Assembly (NCBI GenBank): GCA_947623455.1
Contig: OX392543.1
Coordinates: forward strand, 13,700,757-13,764,756
Direction: 5' to 3'
DNA: 64,000 nt
Source: Mimachlamys varia
Taxonomy: Eukaryota > Mollusca > Bivalvia > Pectinida > Pectinidae
Within the stretch, counting starts at the first letter, position 1. Every line of letters begins with the position of its first letter. Positions 12,079 through 24,592 of this stretch are shown here, piece after piece. A program made the position numbers and the translations under genes. The notes beneath the pieces were generated by a model. It saw nothing but the letters and a program-made list of their open reading frames with translations. It had not been told where the DNA came from and did no database searches.

Positions 12079-13709
12079 ATGGCAGACCTAAGCTACATGT
12101 CCAATCCAAACACTGCCTTCATCCGCTACATGTCAATACCTGACGTGTTGAAAGAAAAGACAAATGATGCTCCTGAAAAGGAAATATGTGTTCAGAGATT
12201 TGCAGGAGGCGGTAGGAGGTCACTGACGTATGCGGAACTGCTGAACAAAGCCACATACATCGCTAAATATCTTAACGCCAGAGGTATAGTACCAGGAAAC
12301 TCTGTGGCTATTATTGGTCCTAACTCTATCGAGTGGATAATCGGGCAGTTTGCTATCTTCCTGGCTGGAGCAATTGCTGTTCAGGTTAACAAGACAACAG
12401 AATCTTTTGCTGAGACGATGAAGTTACTTAAGTCCACAAGATGTAACGCTGTATTTCTGGATCCTGGATCGGACGAAAAGTATATATCAGATATCGAAAA
12501 ATTTCTCAGTAGTGAGGAATCGTCGCAGAGTAAACCAATATTTCTTTCCCTGCAAAATTCAGCACTGTCCTTTCTCCCCTCGATTGCTGAGGCTAAACTG
12601 ACGCCCGTAGACGAAAAAATGTCGTTACCAATAATACAACCTGAGAGTTGTGCCTTTGTTTTTACTACTTCCGGGTCGACTGGAAAACCAAAGATGGTCG
12701 AGATGACTCATTTGGCGACAGTGAATGCTTCATATACTGCTTATTTTGGAACTGTAGGAGATAAGCCGTACGGTACTGCTACAACGACCGACCATTCCCC
12801 TGGTCAGGAGGCAATCCTGTATTCAGTATCATGAATGGAAATAAACGGGTGTTTGTTGATACCGCGATAAGCATGAAGAAGGAAGACATTATGATTATAT
12901 GGGATATCATCATGACCGAGAAATGCACAAACGCCTTCTTACTCCCGTTTGCATTGCTTGATCTCATTGCGAATCTTAAAGTCGTTCTCAAAAAGGGCTA
13001 CCGTTTAAACGCCATTGGTACTACTGGACAGCATATCGGCAGTAATCTCACTAAAATATGTGGTCACTGTACACAGAAATTCTTCATGGATTACGGGTCC
13101 TCTGAAGTTGGAATAGTCAGTTTTATAGAACTTACCAGGGAAATGGAGGGGCATGTAGGCTCACTGTTTCCCGGATATGAAGTTAAGATTGTCGGAGTCG
13201 AAGGTGAAACACTAAAACGGGACAAATTGGGGGACATTCTAGTGAAATCTCCGTGGATGTTGAAGTCCTACCGGGACGATCCAGTCCTGAACGAAACATC
13301 GTTTACTGACGGGGGCTGGTTTCGAACAGGAGACATCGGGCAGATTACCGTAGACGGCAAGTTGTTTGTGAAAGGCAAATCTAGGGAAGTTATCAAGCGA
13401 GGGGTGGTCAAGGTGTTGACCAGTGTGGTTGAGGGAGGCCTGTCAAAATTACCGGGGGTTAGGGAGGTCGTCGTTGTTTCCATACCAGACAAACGGCTAT
13501 TAGAGGAAGTGTGCGCCCGTTACATACTGGAGGATGATGTGGATACACCAGAAGACGAACTAAAACAGAAATGTCAAACTATCCTAGGAGACAATGTTTT
13601 AGGCAGTGCACCTTCCTACTTTCTAAGGTTTGTAGCCTTTCCTAGACTTAGTAACAGTAAGACGGACAAGAACATTGTCAAAAGAAAAACCATAGAAAGA
13701 GTCGGTTAA
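12079..13709 (+). pseudogene. AMP-binding acyl-CoA-synthetase-like protein, copy A (single-base deletion)
   Basis: This is the second-best copy. An ATG at 12079 opens 251 codons. One base is missing near 12777, where the intact copy reads ACGGTACCTGCT and this one reads ACGGTACTGCT. The correct frame then continues unbroken to the stop at 13709, so only one lesion separates it from a ~543-residue protein. Motifs seen are the P-loop TTSGSTGKPK, the A5 motif MDYGSSEVG, the A7 motif GWFRTGDIG and the A8 hinge GKSREVIKRG. The C-terminal lysine motif reads SNSKTDKN, against SNGKTNRN in the intact copy. The family activates a carboxylate with ATP to an acyl-adenylate. The substrate cannot be read from sequence. 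A sequencing error or a segregating allele could explain the single deletion. Confidence 0.85.
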
Positions 13710-14857
13710 AGTCAGTGTTTGATGGAGGATTCCCATACCGAATTCTCGATAATATATTGAATAATTGATACAATATACGTACATAATATACACCAAATGT
13801 ATTCAAGATTTATTATAAACTGCTAGAGGTCAGCATTATGGATTCTTTGTTTGGAACTACCATTTTAGAGGCATTTTAATATTTGGTTTGTTTTAGAAAA
13901 TGATAATATCTATAATATATACAGCGTTTAATTATTTCACAAGAAATAACTTATCATTTTGGATTCACCCTTGATTTGTTTTTCTTTGAGCTAGTCACGT
14001 TATGATGTAAATGTGGTACTCTATGATATCTGTATTTTGATGGTCGATTGTCATTACGTGGGGTTAAAGGAATATTTTTCATTGCAGCTCGACGTTATTT
14101 TGTATCATATTGTGTTGACGCTATAGTATATCCTCCAGGTTAAGTTGCTGTTAACATTAATTATTCTTAATATTGAAACAGGCGATGTGATTCAAAAACA
14201 TGATCTGCCCCACTGTCGAATTACTTTTCGTAGACATATCAACTCATGTAATCCCTGGTCTTTATGTCTGCAGCTCCATGTTGTAACCGTAAACGTGACG
14301 TTACGTATGCACAAACATACACATATTTTTAAGTGATGGTAATTGTTTGAACTCGATCAAAATACAACATATGCTGTATCAGGTTTGATCTCCGAAATGC
14401 GCGAAAGGTTTGTCAGTTGCTTGGTTAGGATCAACCGTGTCTCTTCAGTGGCTAAGTTAGACGTGAGTACCATTAGGTAAATAGGCAATATGATGTAATT
14501 TGTTTTAAACACTTCCAAATTTTATCCAGGTGAATTTAAATGAAGTTCGAACAAGGAGAAGATGTTGAAACACTTAAGACCAACATGTAATCTAATGATT
14601 ATATCAAATTCATTTAAACTCCTTTTACGTCCAATGAATACAGAAAATGACGAATTTCACTTCCTCGAACATACTCATTTTAAGAGGACCTTATGATGAA
14701 ATATGTTAAAATGTCATCTACATACCTATACTTGTTTGTAAGAACACATCGTTTATTTCAGGGGTATCTTGTTCCTTTACATACATATTTTCATTTGAAT
14801 ATATACATTAAGGTTGGAATTAATCTGTTGTAATCATTGTTTCACTATGAGCAAATT
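13710..14857 (+). other. 3' flank of copy A and spacer
   Basis: The first ~150 bp (to about 13860) reappear in inverted orientation at 31880-32010 beside fragment E, so this flank belongs to the duplicated unit. The rest shows no gene. Confidence 0.5.
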
Positions 14858-15200
14858 TTATGGTCTCCATCTTTGTCTCATTGAAAAAAATATTCTGTAT
14901 CTTTGTATAATATGAAGAATGACGTTTTTGAGTATAATCATCAGTATGCCTGTATAGGTGTAACTGACAATGACTTGGCTCTCATTTCGAGGACTTGATG
15001 TTTACTTGGACGTGACAAAGATTTACATGGCGAGTGTCGTCGATGAAGCAGAAGACGATTACTTTCCGGGAACACCTGGTCTTATTCATTTTTTTTACAT
15101 TTACAAGGGTCTCCATGTATATATTTCCTTTTTTCGTATGTTGCCCCTAGTTAAATCGATTTTGAGTTCGGATGATGGGTTTGTTGACGCTTCGGTAATG
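14858..15200 (+). mobile_element. Penelope-like 3' tail
   Basis: A well-preserved tail, from the TTTATGGTC block (end of the RT frame) through the GATGTTTACTTGGACGTGAC block and GTCGTCGATGAAGCAGAAGA to TTGAGTTCGGATGATGGG and GACGCTTCGGTA. An open frame of about 111 codons crosses it (14970-15305), but the same tail is closed in that frame in other copies, so I do not call it a gene. Confidence 0.8.
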
Positions 15201-15884
15201 ACGTACATGTATGCCACTATTTTAAGGTTTAGTTTATATCATGAACAGAAGCTAGGAAAAAGACAACGCCACTTTAAATGTACCAAATCTAAGGTTACGA
15301 TTTAGCTTTGCTCGTTTCTGTAAAATCTGCTTACAAATGTCATGCTATTTTCCTTTGCGTTTAGGAGGCTTCACGGTAAAACTATATGTGTGATGCTTAT
15401 TTAGAATTATTGTATATATGAAGTATATTTATTATCATGTGGACAATTAATGGATGATTTACGCTGAAATATGTTCTCAAAAACGTTAATTAATAATTAA
15501 AAAAAAGGAATCACTATGTGTTAATCAACGATTTGGACATGTATTTTTTGTTTTTGCGTCACATATGATTACGCATGCGAGAAAATGAACAAGAAAAGGC
15601 GAGAAAATTTACACAAACAGGCGCAGAATTCTTGAAAAAATATCGCCTTGCCGTGTAATTTTATTCACCTTTTCGCGTAGCTTATAATATTTACAGTCTA
15701 TACGGACATTTACTCGATAACCATTGCTCAACAGACTATCATTATCACCGCATAACTGTACTCAAACACGTGACAAATTTCTATGACGTCGACAACAATA
15801 CATGTTGGCGGAGCGATGCAAATCCTATAGTTTGAAACACAATTGTGTGACGTCACCAACAAGTACGCGGAAACCCACCGAATG

Positions 15885-16190
15885 GCGCTGAGATCGGAGT
15901 AGCTAGTTCTATTGAACTTACAATTGTACCAGGGAAATGGAGGAAGGACACGTAGGACCGTTGTTTCCAGGATATGAAGTCAAAGTGGTCGGGGACGATG
16001 GCGAACATTGAAACATAGACATTAGGGGAAGATCTTGTGAGATCTCCGTGGATGTTGAAGTCCTACCGGAACGATCCTCAGCTGAACACATCATCATTTG
16101 CTGGCGATGGTTTCGAACCGGCGATATTGGAAATATTACCACCGATGATAAGATATTTGAAAAAGGGAAATCAAAAGACGTTATAAAGTA
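15885..16190 (+). pseudogene. AMP-binding family fragment, copy B
   Basis: About 300 bp collinear with codons 341-440 of the intact gene, starting in the A5 region (GCTGAGATCGGAG), through GAAATGGAGGAAGGACACGT and the CCGTGGATGTTGAAGTCCTA block, to WFRTGDIG and the first half of A8. It is frameshifted near 16007 and again around 16100, and stops abruptly at both ends. It lies about 2.2 kb downstream of copy A in the same orientation. It keeps the canonical R-T pair in A7, unlike the intact gene. Confidence 0.85.
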
Positions 16191-17587
16191 GATAGTTAGT
16201 TAGATCTTGACTCAATAGCCATACAAAATATTTTGATGCAATTCTGTAAGGTATACTATACACTCAGGGTGACGGTGCATTTTTTGTTTGATTTTGTTCA
16301 TTATTAATGACCAACGCAACAACATCGTACTATTCTTTTAAGTTACAAATTGGACCTCAATAGATATGAAAGACTACAACGATCCAAGCTGAAAATGCTA
16401 TGTTAGCCCCCCCCCCCCCCCCCCCACATACATATACAGGGATAAGGAACTTGTAGTACTTTCTCCCTTTTTGCTTGCGAGCATTGATTCATGTTTTCAT
16501 GTTTGTGACTATGGAAGAGTGTCAATAAAACTAAAATACTGCACACTACACTACCATCCCTGTTTTGGCCCCATCACAAGGCCCCAGAGAACACTGTGGA
16601 GTCAGTAAATATGTATTATAATTTGTATGTAGGGGTGATTCCTGTTGTCAATCTGTTTTGAATCAATGGAAGTTTTTTGTTAATTTCCTGAAGTATTTGA
16701 TATCGAAATAGAAATCATTTGACCTTGACCTACTTTTACTTATGTTTTGTAACTTAAATATTCAAGTCTGCTACTTATTTAACAGAAACTACACAGAAAA
16801 TAATGTTAAGTCCGTGAGAACTTCAACAAAAAAACTTTCATTTGAGCCCACACAAAATCAGATATTTTGAACATAATACTAAATGCAGCTGACCTTAACA
16901 TATTTTCATGCGTTATATTATCCTTATCACTGATAGGCCGCAGAAACGCCCAAATTGACACCCCTACTTTATGTTTCAGTGGTTTAGCATGTGTTCTTTC
17001 AATGTCTATACAACAACTTATATTTTCATACATTAATGAAGTGATCACATAAAATGATGTAAACGTTTTTGTGAAGATTTTTGTGAAAGATCCATTGGGC
17101 GGATTTTGATTTAAAATATATTTTCGAATATGTAGACAAGTAGCAGCCGTTCGCATTTTAGGAAAATGTTGGTACAGTTAAGACATTTTTGCCCCTTCAG
17201 TTCTAGATATATCAGATAGTTCTAAAACCAAATGGAATATGCATACGATTAAGCAAACGCTAACTATATTAATTTAATATTTTTTCATGAATCATTGATA
17301 TCTTAAAATATATTTCATTTATAATTCTTGGTTTAACTTAGTGCTGACCATAGTTGCTTACAGATTAGCAGTTAATGTTGAAAGCCGTGCTTTTGATTTC
17401 ACTGTTGATTTCATTGTTTGAAAATGCTGGCAAACATATGATACACAAAAAACCCTCTTGTATTCGAAGACAAACATAAACTGGCCAAAAGTTCAAAAGT
17501 GAAAATGCAGACTCTAAGTGATACAGCAATTCATTAGTGAATCAACGGTTTTCGTTATAATGTATATTTGAATCATTGTGTTACTTC
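16191..17587. other. Spacer with a C19 homopolymer
   Basis: Non-genic. A run of 19 C lies at 16407-16425. Short open frames at 16806-17156 overlap on both strands and are unlike any known protein. Confidence 0.45.
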
Positions 17588-17898
17588 TGAGTCGCCAGTA
17601 AACGTGTAAACTGACACGGTGTGTTTTAGTTAAGTTGTCGGTTAAAACAAGTATTCAGCCTTGAGCTTAAGCAAAAAGGTACATGGAGGTTTTGTGAATT
17701 TTCTGCAATAGTGAATAGTTGCTGGTTAAGTTCAGATTTTGCACCAGTTATCATTTGAAGCGAAGCATGGTGTCAGCCCAGAAAAAAACAATTTCATGTC
17801 GTTTGACATACGGCCAAGTGAGACCTGATTTAATTGTTGATACATCCTTTCTGTGTTATTTCCTGACGATATCAATCGCAGTATTTGTATACAATTTA
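17588..17898 (+). repeat. Ty3/Gypsy LTR end plus leader, copy 1
   Basis: This block starts with GAGTCGCCAGTAAACGTG and runs through TAAGTTGTCGGTTAAAACAA to about TTTGTATACAATTTA. It is repeated with high similarity at 19249-19573. The two copies flank the Gypsy pol remnant in the same orientation, as a shared LTR/leader would after internal deletion of most of the element. The short motif GAGTCGCC...CTGAC also occurs at 22752 and 34840. Confidence 0.6.
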
Positions 17899-18723
17899 AG
17901 TGAAAGAGGAGGCCCCGGAAAGCTTAGTTCCTTCTGGGAGTATCATGAGCACGTAGTACGGAAACGCATTGAGGATTCGCCTGTTTATGATGTCTCCAGG
18001 GAAGACGGCAAAGGTAGTGTCCGACGTTTACGTTTACATAGAAACCTACTATTGCAGTGCAACAGCCTACCTCTCGAAGGTGTTGATTACCATCGCACAA
18101 AACGTGTCGGCACTTTCAGAAAGGTACACGTTGGTCATACATTTTTTACCTCTACAACTGAGTCATCGGATGACGGTCATAAAACGCCTGTTGAGCAATT
18201 CATCACGCAACTTGATCCAGAAGCTAAAGTGTTTACACCGAGAGGTGACCAACCAGCAGCTACGACAAAATGTAACGCAGATATTTCTGAGGATCATAAC
18301 ATTGTACTTGAGGATCAAAACCACCAGGAAACCTCCACGAAGAGGATTGTGTCTCAGGAAACTGGAAATCCTAGTGATGAGGATGTCGGAAGCTCAAACA
18401 AGAATGAACGTATCACAGAAGAGTGGGTAACTGACGTTGTTCATGACGATAATGAACGCGATTTAGATTCATTGGTGATAAGCTCTGATGAATCAATTGC
18501 TAATAATGATGAAACGATTTGTCATTAGTCTCAAGACGATAGTGATAATAGTGATGATTTCATCACAGGAGATGAAGTTGATCGTAGTGATGATGAACCG
18601 GACTCATACACTCAGGAAGGCCGACCCCAACGAGAACGTCAAACAACTCGAGTGTTTACGTATGATGAGTTGGGAAAACCTTGGTACAAACCAATTGTTG
18701 AAATTATTTACGCTGATGAATAG
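17899..18723 (+). pseudogene. Ty3/Gypsy polyprotein C-terminal remnant
   Basis: The frame from about 17899 encodes GPGKLSSFWEYHEHVV, then VYDVSREDGKGSVRRLRLHR with the NLLLQCNSLPLE block. This is the characteristic segment after the integrase core in invertebrate Gypsy polyproteins. An acidic, Ser/Asp-rich linker follows. There is an in-frame TAG at 18526-18528, after which the same frame continues with QRERQTTRVFTYDELGKPW to TAG at 18721. Protease, RT, RNase H and the integrase catalytic core are absent: the leader abuts the C-terminus directly, so the element is internally deleted. The ATG-led open frame from 17719 fuses leader sequence to this remnant and is not a real start. Confidence 0.8.
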
Positions 18724-19080
18724 GCTATTATTTGAATTGACGGTCATTATGTTGTGTGTTGATCTAAAGATATAGTACGGATAATGAATGTTTAGATATG
18801 TAGGTGCTAGTATTCTGAGAATCTTAGCATAACATATAATGTGAGGTATGTTGATAAGTCCACTTCAACCGTTTTCTTTTTTTGCGTGAAGTCGTATTTT
18901 GTTGTGACAATGAATTTGGAAGTATTTTAATACTTATTCCGTAGGATGGCCATCTATTGGAAAACTTTGTGATTTTACATCACATATGTCATGTAGTTAC
19001 AAAATATGGTATGCAAGATAGTGCGGTTTAGCGTGTATGAACGACCTCTAGTGTTTTTCAAAATGTCGTAACGACATTCA

Positions 19081-19276
19081 TTTTTGGGGGAAGAGTGTTA
19101 TTGTGAGTATTTGGGTACCACTATTTTGTTGTTGTTTTACCGACTGCGTATCTTTAATAATAAAGTGTATTGATGCGTCAACACTGTTCAACGGGAGGTA
19201 ACTCTTATAACATGCCGTGACAAAAGTATCGATTGGCAGCCTTATTAATAGTCGCCATTAAACGTGTTAACTGACA
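19081..19276 (+). repeat. Putative polypurine tract and 3' LTR of the Gypsy remnant
   Basis: A purine-rich TTTTTGGGGGAAGAG (19081-19095) is followed by TGTTATTGTGAG, a plausible LTR start, then AATAAAG (about 19160). It reaches the GTCGCC...CTGACA segment at about 19276. The position between the pol stop and the second leader fits. Exact LTR ends are not proven. Confidence 0.45.
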
Positions 19277-19573
19277 CGGTGTCTTTCTCCTCTTGATTTA
19301 GGTAAGTTGTCGGTTAAAACAAGTATTCATCCTTGAACTTAAGCAGAAATGTACATGAACGTTTATTGAATTTTCTGCAATAGTTGCGGGTAAAGTCTAG
19401 ATTTTGCACCAGTTATTATTTGAAGCGAAGCATGGTGTCAGCCCAGAAAAAAAACTATTTCATATCGTTTGACATACGTCCAAGTGAAACCTGATTTAAT
19501 TGTTGATACATCATTTCCGTGTTATTTCTTGACATTTTAATCGTACTATTTGTATGCAAATTTATCCTGAAAA
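19249..19573 (+). repeat. Ty3/Gypsy LTR end plus leader, copy 2
   Basis: Directly repeats 17588-17898 (shared GAAGCGAAGCATGGTGTCAG), with about 25 extra bases after the CTGACACGGTGT motif. It ends at the same point, TTTGTATGCAAATTTA. No pol sequence follows. Together with copy 1 it suggests a tandem element sharing an LTR, with the second unit truncated. Confidence 0.6.
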
Positions 19574-22530
19574 CAAAGTTATGTTGAATGTTTTGTGAGT
19601 TTATGAATTTTGAAAACTTTTTTCTGAATTACATCACACATGGTACCCATAATCTCTTGTAAACATGGCTGCGCCCATGGATGAAATTGAAAGTGAAAGT
19701 GAAAGCTGTAGGAATTATTTGAACCTATCTCAGTAATATGTTAACGGAATACCCGTGATGGAGAGCTCAGCTATTCGCCTCATATATATCACAGGGACCT
19801 GATAATTTGTTACAGCTAGTTGAAACTATTATTGGACCTAAACTAGATGTTAAGTGTAATTTTTGCTTCTGGTGGGGGAGGGGAGTGTTACATGTGTCGT
19901 GCATATAAGAGGTTTCGATATTTATCCATCTTTTCAATGGTATCAGGTGTTTTTTCATACCTCAACTCGAAATGTTATTTTTTTTATACAAAAGAAATGT
20001 AGGTGGGATCGACCTCGAAATCTTTCCACCTCTTAGCCTGTACGGCCATTTTAGCCTGAGGTTGCAGGTTAGCCAGATTTGGGCTAGACCAACAACTGAG
20101 GGATTGTCCCTCATTTGTGGGACAATCCCTCAAGTCAACTGAGAGGGACAATATAGATATACTGTATTTTATGCTATAATTTTATATTTCTTGCATATTC
20201 TGCTTCATCTGTTTTTATAATGAATTCCTTATTTTCGACATTCGGTTTTACAATTTTCACGTTATGGATTGTATATTTCTTTTCATTGCAGGGTCTGGTT
20301 GGAATGTTTGCGGCTTAACTGTACAAGTGTGTGTTGTTTGTTTGTTGTTGTTTTTTTATCGATGTGCTATTTCTGAAATGACCTTTTTCTCTTACACTTG
20401 GTTTTGTACATGTAGTGGAGCCCTCAGTTTTCTGGTTAGGTACCTGTCCATTTCTTTAAGCGTATTCTGACACGAATCTTCATTTCAACAGCAGTTACTC
20501 ATCCCTTATTTTCTATCATATTCTTCCTTTATAATAATGATATAAGGATGTAGCATTTGTCCCGTGACTAATTAAAATTAAATCTTCCAATTGTTCCCAG
20601 GTTGAATACACTGGTAGGTGTTATGGTCCATATAAGAGTTACGATTTAACCCTATATATTCAAACATCGGGGGAAAACAACTCACTACATGGTAAATTGT
20701 ATGCACCGAACGTCCTCTCCTGAACTTATTTTGAAGATACATTGTGGACTCTTGACTCATTTTATGAACTGATTTAGGTTTGAAGGAAACTTGGTGGAAT
20801 GCATTCAAATTCATTTGACCCGACATGTCGTTGTCTTTGCGAATGACCTGCATATTACCTGAGTCGACTGGAAATTGAATAGGCCTAACTGTTACATACT
20901 CAATTTGAGTACACTGTAATTGTGGTCACACTATTTCTAGGTCCAGAATTATTTGTTAACAAGTTTTTCTTATTGATCCAAAAGCATTGAGTAAGTTTGA
21001 GATGATTTTATTTTAACCAAGATCACTCTACGTTTTAATTTTGCATTTAAACATTTTTTTTCTTTAGTTTAGACTCTATATACGCCTAATTATTTAACAA
21101 GTTGTGTCTAGTAGGCCCAATCCCTGTAATGTACATGTTGTCTAGATGCATGGATGTTGAGACCCAGCTTATAGTGCAGAACACGGACTAACCGTTCCTT
21201 TGAAGGGTCATGTGACATCAAATACAAGATAAATTTATTATATGTATAACACGAGGAAGAATTTTGTCATAGCCAACCCTTTTACCGTGCATTATACTGC
21301 CAAATTTCAATTGTGTTTTGTAGAATATTAATGCACGGCAACATGTTGGAGCATTTTTAACTCGCAAATATTAGACCTAAAGCAATAATTAAAGGAAGAG
21401 TCGATCAAGTTCCAAAGTAATCTATATTACACCAATTCACTAGAAACTTTACCTTTGCATGTTATCAAAAGTATTTTGTAATTGCTCCAACACAGCACTG
21501 TTCATTTAATTGACAACAATTTGTATGTAAGTTACATATTTATCCCTTAAAACGATGCCGAAACCAATTTAACGGATTTTGTTAATGCTGATTATACATT
21601 TCGGAACTCTCCTGTGTCGTTAGGCACCATGCCAACAGTAACTTATGAAAGTGAAAGTAAAAATAGTGTAACTTGAAGTCCAATGTTTATTTACCGTGTT
21701 CTGTAAAACCATCTTCTTGTATGGCATTTTAAAATGTATCACCAATAAAACCTAGTAATTCAACATTATTGTTGAAAACACAAACAGCAAACTCTGTGTT
21801 TCTCGGTGCAAACACAACGGAGAAAGTGTGAACAATATGACGTCATCGGAATGTTGCAACAATGTTACATATCAATACACAAATGAGTTGCAGAATATAA
21901 CCCCATTTGCGATGGATATTCTGATTATTTCTGGTCATCACGCGATGTTCAGAGAAAGAGAAGCATAAATGCAAGCCGCAGACGAAACAACAATGCCTCC
22001 GAACAAGCCCGAGCTTCAAAAACCTTATATTACCATTGAAATGAAACGAAGGTGAAATATTAAATTATTTTATTATGCACAAAAATCGTTAAAATTTTAC
22101 ATTTTATATTGCTCGACTGAAAACAATGAAAATAAGCTTGTACTTCTAATACAACCCGGAATATACCGAACATAATTTGAAAGATGGCGGCCTCCATATG
22201 GAGGCGCGCGACCTTTCGCGGTACGAAGTTTTTGAAAGTCATAGCCTATACAGTTTGATGTTAAATGACAGTGATATTTCATACGTATGTGTTACCATTA
22301 GTGAGAGACGGCTGCGCTCTCTAATACTAATGTATATGTAATGTAGGTAGTAGGTCATTACACTACCACAGTATAATGATTTGTAAATTTAGACATTTGA
22401 ATTGAAAATGAATGAATATTATTTAAAAAATCATTTAATTATCAGCTATTGGAACTGTTGAATTTTAAGTCGAGTATTATAAGCAACATAAAAAATTATT
22501 TTGTTAATATCCATAATTCTTCCATTTATA
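19574..22530. other. Spacer with small hairpins
   Basis: No gene recognised. It contains a perfect hairpin at 20097-20132 (arms TGAGGGATTGTCCC, 8-nt loop) and a 16-bp palindrome at 22190-22205 (GCCTCCATATGGAGGC) beside an AAGATGGCGG motif. Confidence 0.45.
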
Positions 22531-22865
22531 AGAGTATTAGATGTCTGGAATTGTTCAATTACTCTCTCTAATAGATATACATTAGTCTAGTCATATAAAT
22601 ATAAGTTCATATGCCTGATGCTATGTTGAAATTAATTTACCCTAGACAACACCGTGAACAGAACATGCTACTTCATACTAATGTAATTGGTGTCAATGAA
22701 AAATTGTTTCGTAGTGTACATTTTGTATATGGCATGTACATTTGAAACATGTCTCGTTCTGAGTCGCCATTCAACGTGTAAACTGACATGGTGAGTTTCT
22801 CCTGTTGTTTTAGGTACTCCTCCTCCTTACCCCGTATCTGTGGCAACATTACACATATTAAGAAA
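22531..22865 (+). repeat. LTR-like fragment related to the Gypsy element
   Basis: Shares with 34745-34945, in order, TAAGAGTATTAGATGTC, ATTGTTCAATTACTCT, CTCGTTCTGAGTCGCCATT, GTTGTTTTAGGTACTCC and CCCCGTATCTGTGGCAACAT. The similarity to 34745-34945 stops soon after this, as at a solo-LTR boundary. The AGTCGCC...CTGACA core matches 17588 and 19249. Confidence 0.5.
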
Positions 22866-24079
22866 CCTATTTGTATAGGTCAATTGCAGAATATTAATAT
22901 ATGGATTACCATTTTCAAGTCATACAGGTAATGAGACTTGTGATTAATACACAATATAGGCGGAACCTCTAGCCAAATGTTTGATTTAAAAACTACTATA
23001 GGACTGTTTGCCTTTACGACAACAATTCCCGATTGAGTGCTCTCCCTTTATTTGCCATTAAATATATGATAGAGTTATTAACAATGTGAAATTGTGAATG
23101 TTAAACGCAATGTGTAACGAATACTTATTTGGGGAAAATGTGACTTAAAAGTATTGTTAACCAATTAATTACATTTTACCCAGCTATTTTCAGTTCTAAA
23201 AGCAATAAGATGAAAATGGAAAAACAAGGATGAAATTATCAAAGAGAGGGAGTGAAAACTATACAACATATGTATGTTAGTATCTTTAGTCGGAAGTGAA
23301 ATTTGTTTACAGAAAAAAAATATATGTTCACATTTCTGTAGTCAATAAAAGTTTTGTTTTTTAATTTTATCTTTGTTTTTGTAAGCTTTAATTTAATTCC
23401 GCAATTTTAGTAATTATTGATATTAATAACTTGAATCCAAGTTGAATTTCAAAAGTGGCTTTAACATTTGAATTGTTTTTAGAATTATACCTCGAAAGAT
23501 ATTGAAATAACGCAATAATTGGCACCAGCTACGGTCTGTTTTGGTTTACCTTCGAATAACTTTGTTGTTTCTAAAGTTTTGTCTTAGTTTAAAAAAGTGT
23601 ATGAGGCACGCAACGACTCAGTTTCTTTGCAAATACATTTGGTCGATCATCTATATTAAATATGCGCTATAAGGTAAAATGCATATACCTATTATATCAT
23701 TCAATTGTCAACATCTGTCAAGTACAAATATTCTACTTCCGCTATCAGGATACACTTGGAATGAGAACTGGAACCACGTAAATTATTATACTCTAAAAAA
23801 TGCATGGAATTGAGTCTCATTATTACATAAATCTGGGTTTCTCATCTTTTGATTGAGAATTTGTTCGTCAGTAGCGGTCCTGAACTACAATCCATGTTCG
23901 AAAACTGCTCATATCCGAAACATGACAATCATGACGGGTTGCAGGAGCCGAAAATAGTATTTTTGGAAAGGGGAATATTTTTTTTCTTCTTAAGTTTTAG
24001 ACGGGCGGACGAAATTATGTGAAAAATTGTTAAAAGTTTGTTTTTCGTTCAAAATGTTTTTGTCAATAGGGTTGTCACC
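22866..24079. other. Non-genic spacer
   Basis: Nothing recognisable, AT-rich. Confidence 0.4.
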
Positions 24080-24198
24080 CTTAGAGCAGAGTACGGTTCC
24101 TCTTTTGAAACACCTTGTCTTATTCTCTCTTACTTTGTCTATGGTCTCCTTGTTAGTGTACCATTGGTTCATATTTTGCCCCTAGCTTAATCGTTTGA
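24080..24198 (+). mobile_element. Penelope-like tail scrap
   Basis: Degenerate terminal tail: CACCTTGTCTTATTCTCT, GGTCTCCTTGTTAGTGTA, then ATTTTGCCCCTAGCTTAATC. Confidence 0.5.
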
Positions 24199-24561
24199 AC
24201 AATTTGAAATACCTATGATTACATCATAACTAAAAACAAAAGAACTGACTCGAGACATCGTGTCGGATTAGGAAATATATCGTGGTAAAAAACGTGCCAT
24301 AACAACTATATATGGTTAGAAAATAGTTTTCGCATGCAATGTTATTCATTAAATGCAAAGACAATAAACGTCATCGCATGACTTTGCTTAGTTTATACAC
24401 AAATACTTTTCTGATAACTTACAAATAAATTCAATCTGGTATCCACTGTTTAATTACTCTAAACTCGTTATATGGAAATTGCTCACAATCTACATATCAA
24501 TTTACCGTTATTAAGTTCTAGACAACTTTATCACTTCTCTATCATTGAATAGTTAAACTAC

Positions 24562-24563
24562 AG
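24562..24563 (+). promoter_or_regulatory. 3' splice site upstream of copy C
   Basis: AACTACAG|TGTGTAGCAAATAAAG precedes the ATG at 24593 at the same distance as in the other copies. Upstream bases (CAATCTACATATCAATTTACCG, about 24487-24508) align with the intron end of copies A and F. Confidence 0.6.
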
Positions 24564-24592
24564 TGTGTAGCAAATAAAGCTCCAATTCTACA

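Noticed and set aside
14970..15305. 111-codon open frame
   Set aside because: It lies in the Penelope-like tail, and the frame is not kept in sister tails.
17719..18528. 269-codon ORF as a novel gene
   Set aside because: It fuses Gypsy leader sequence to a pol C-terminal remnant; the leader part is noncoding in the second copy.
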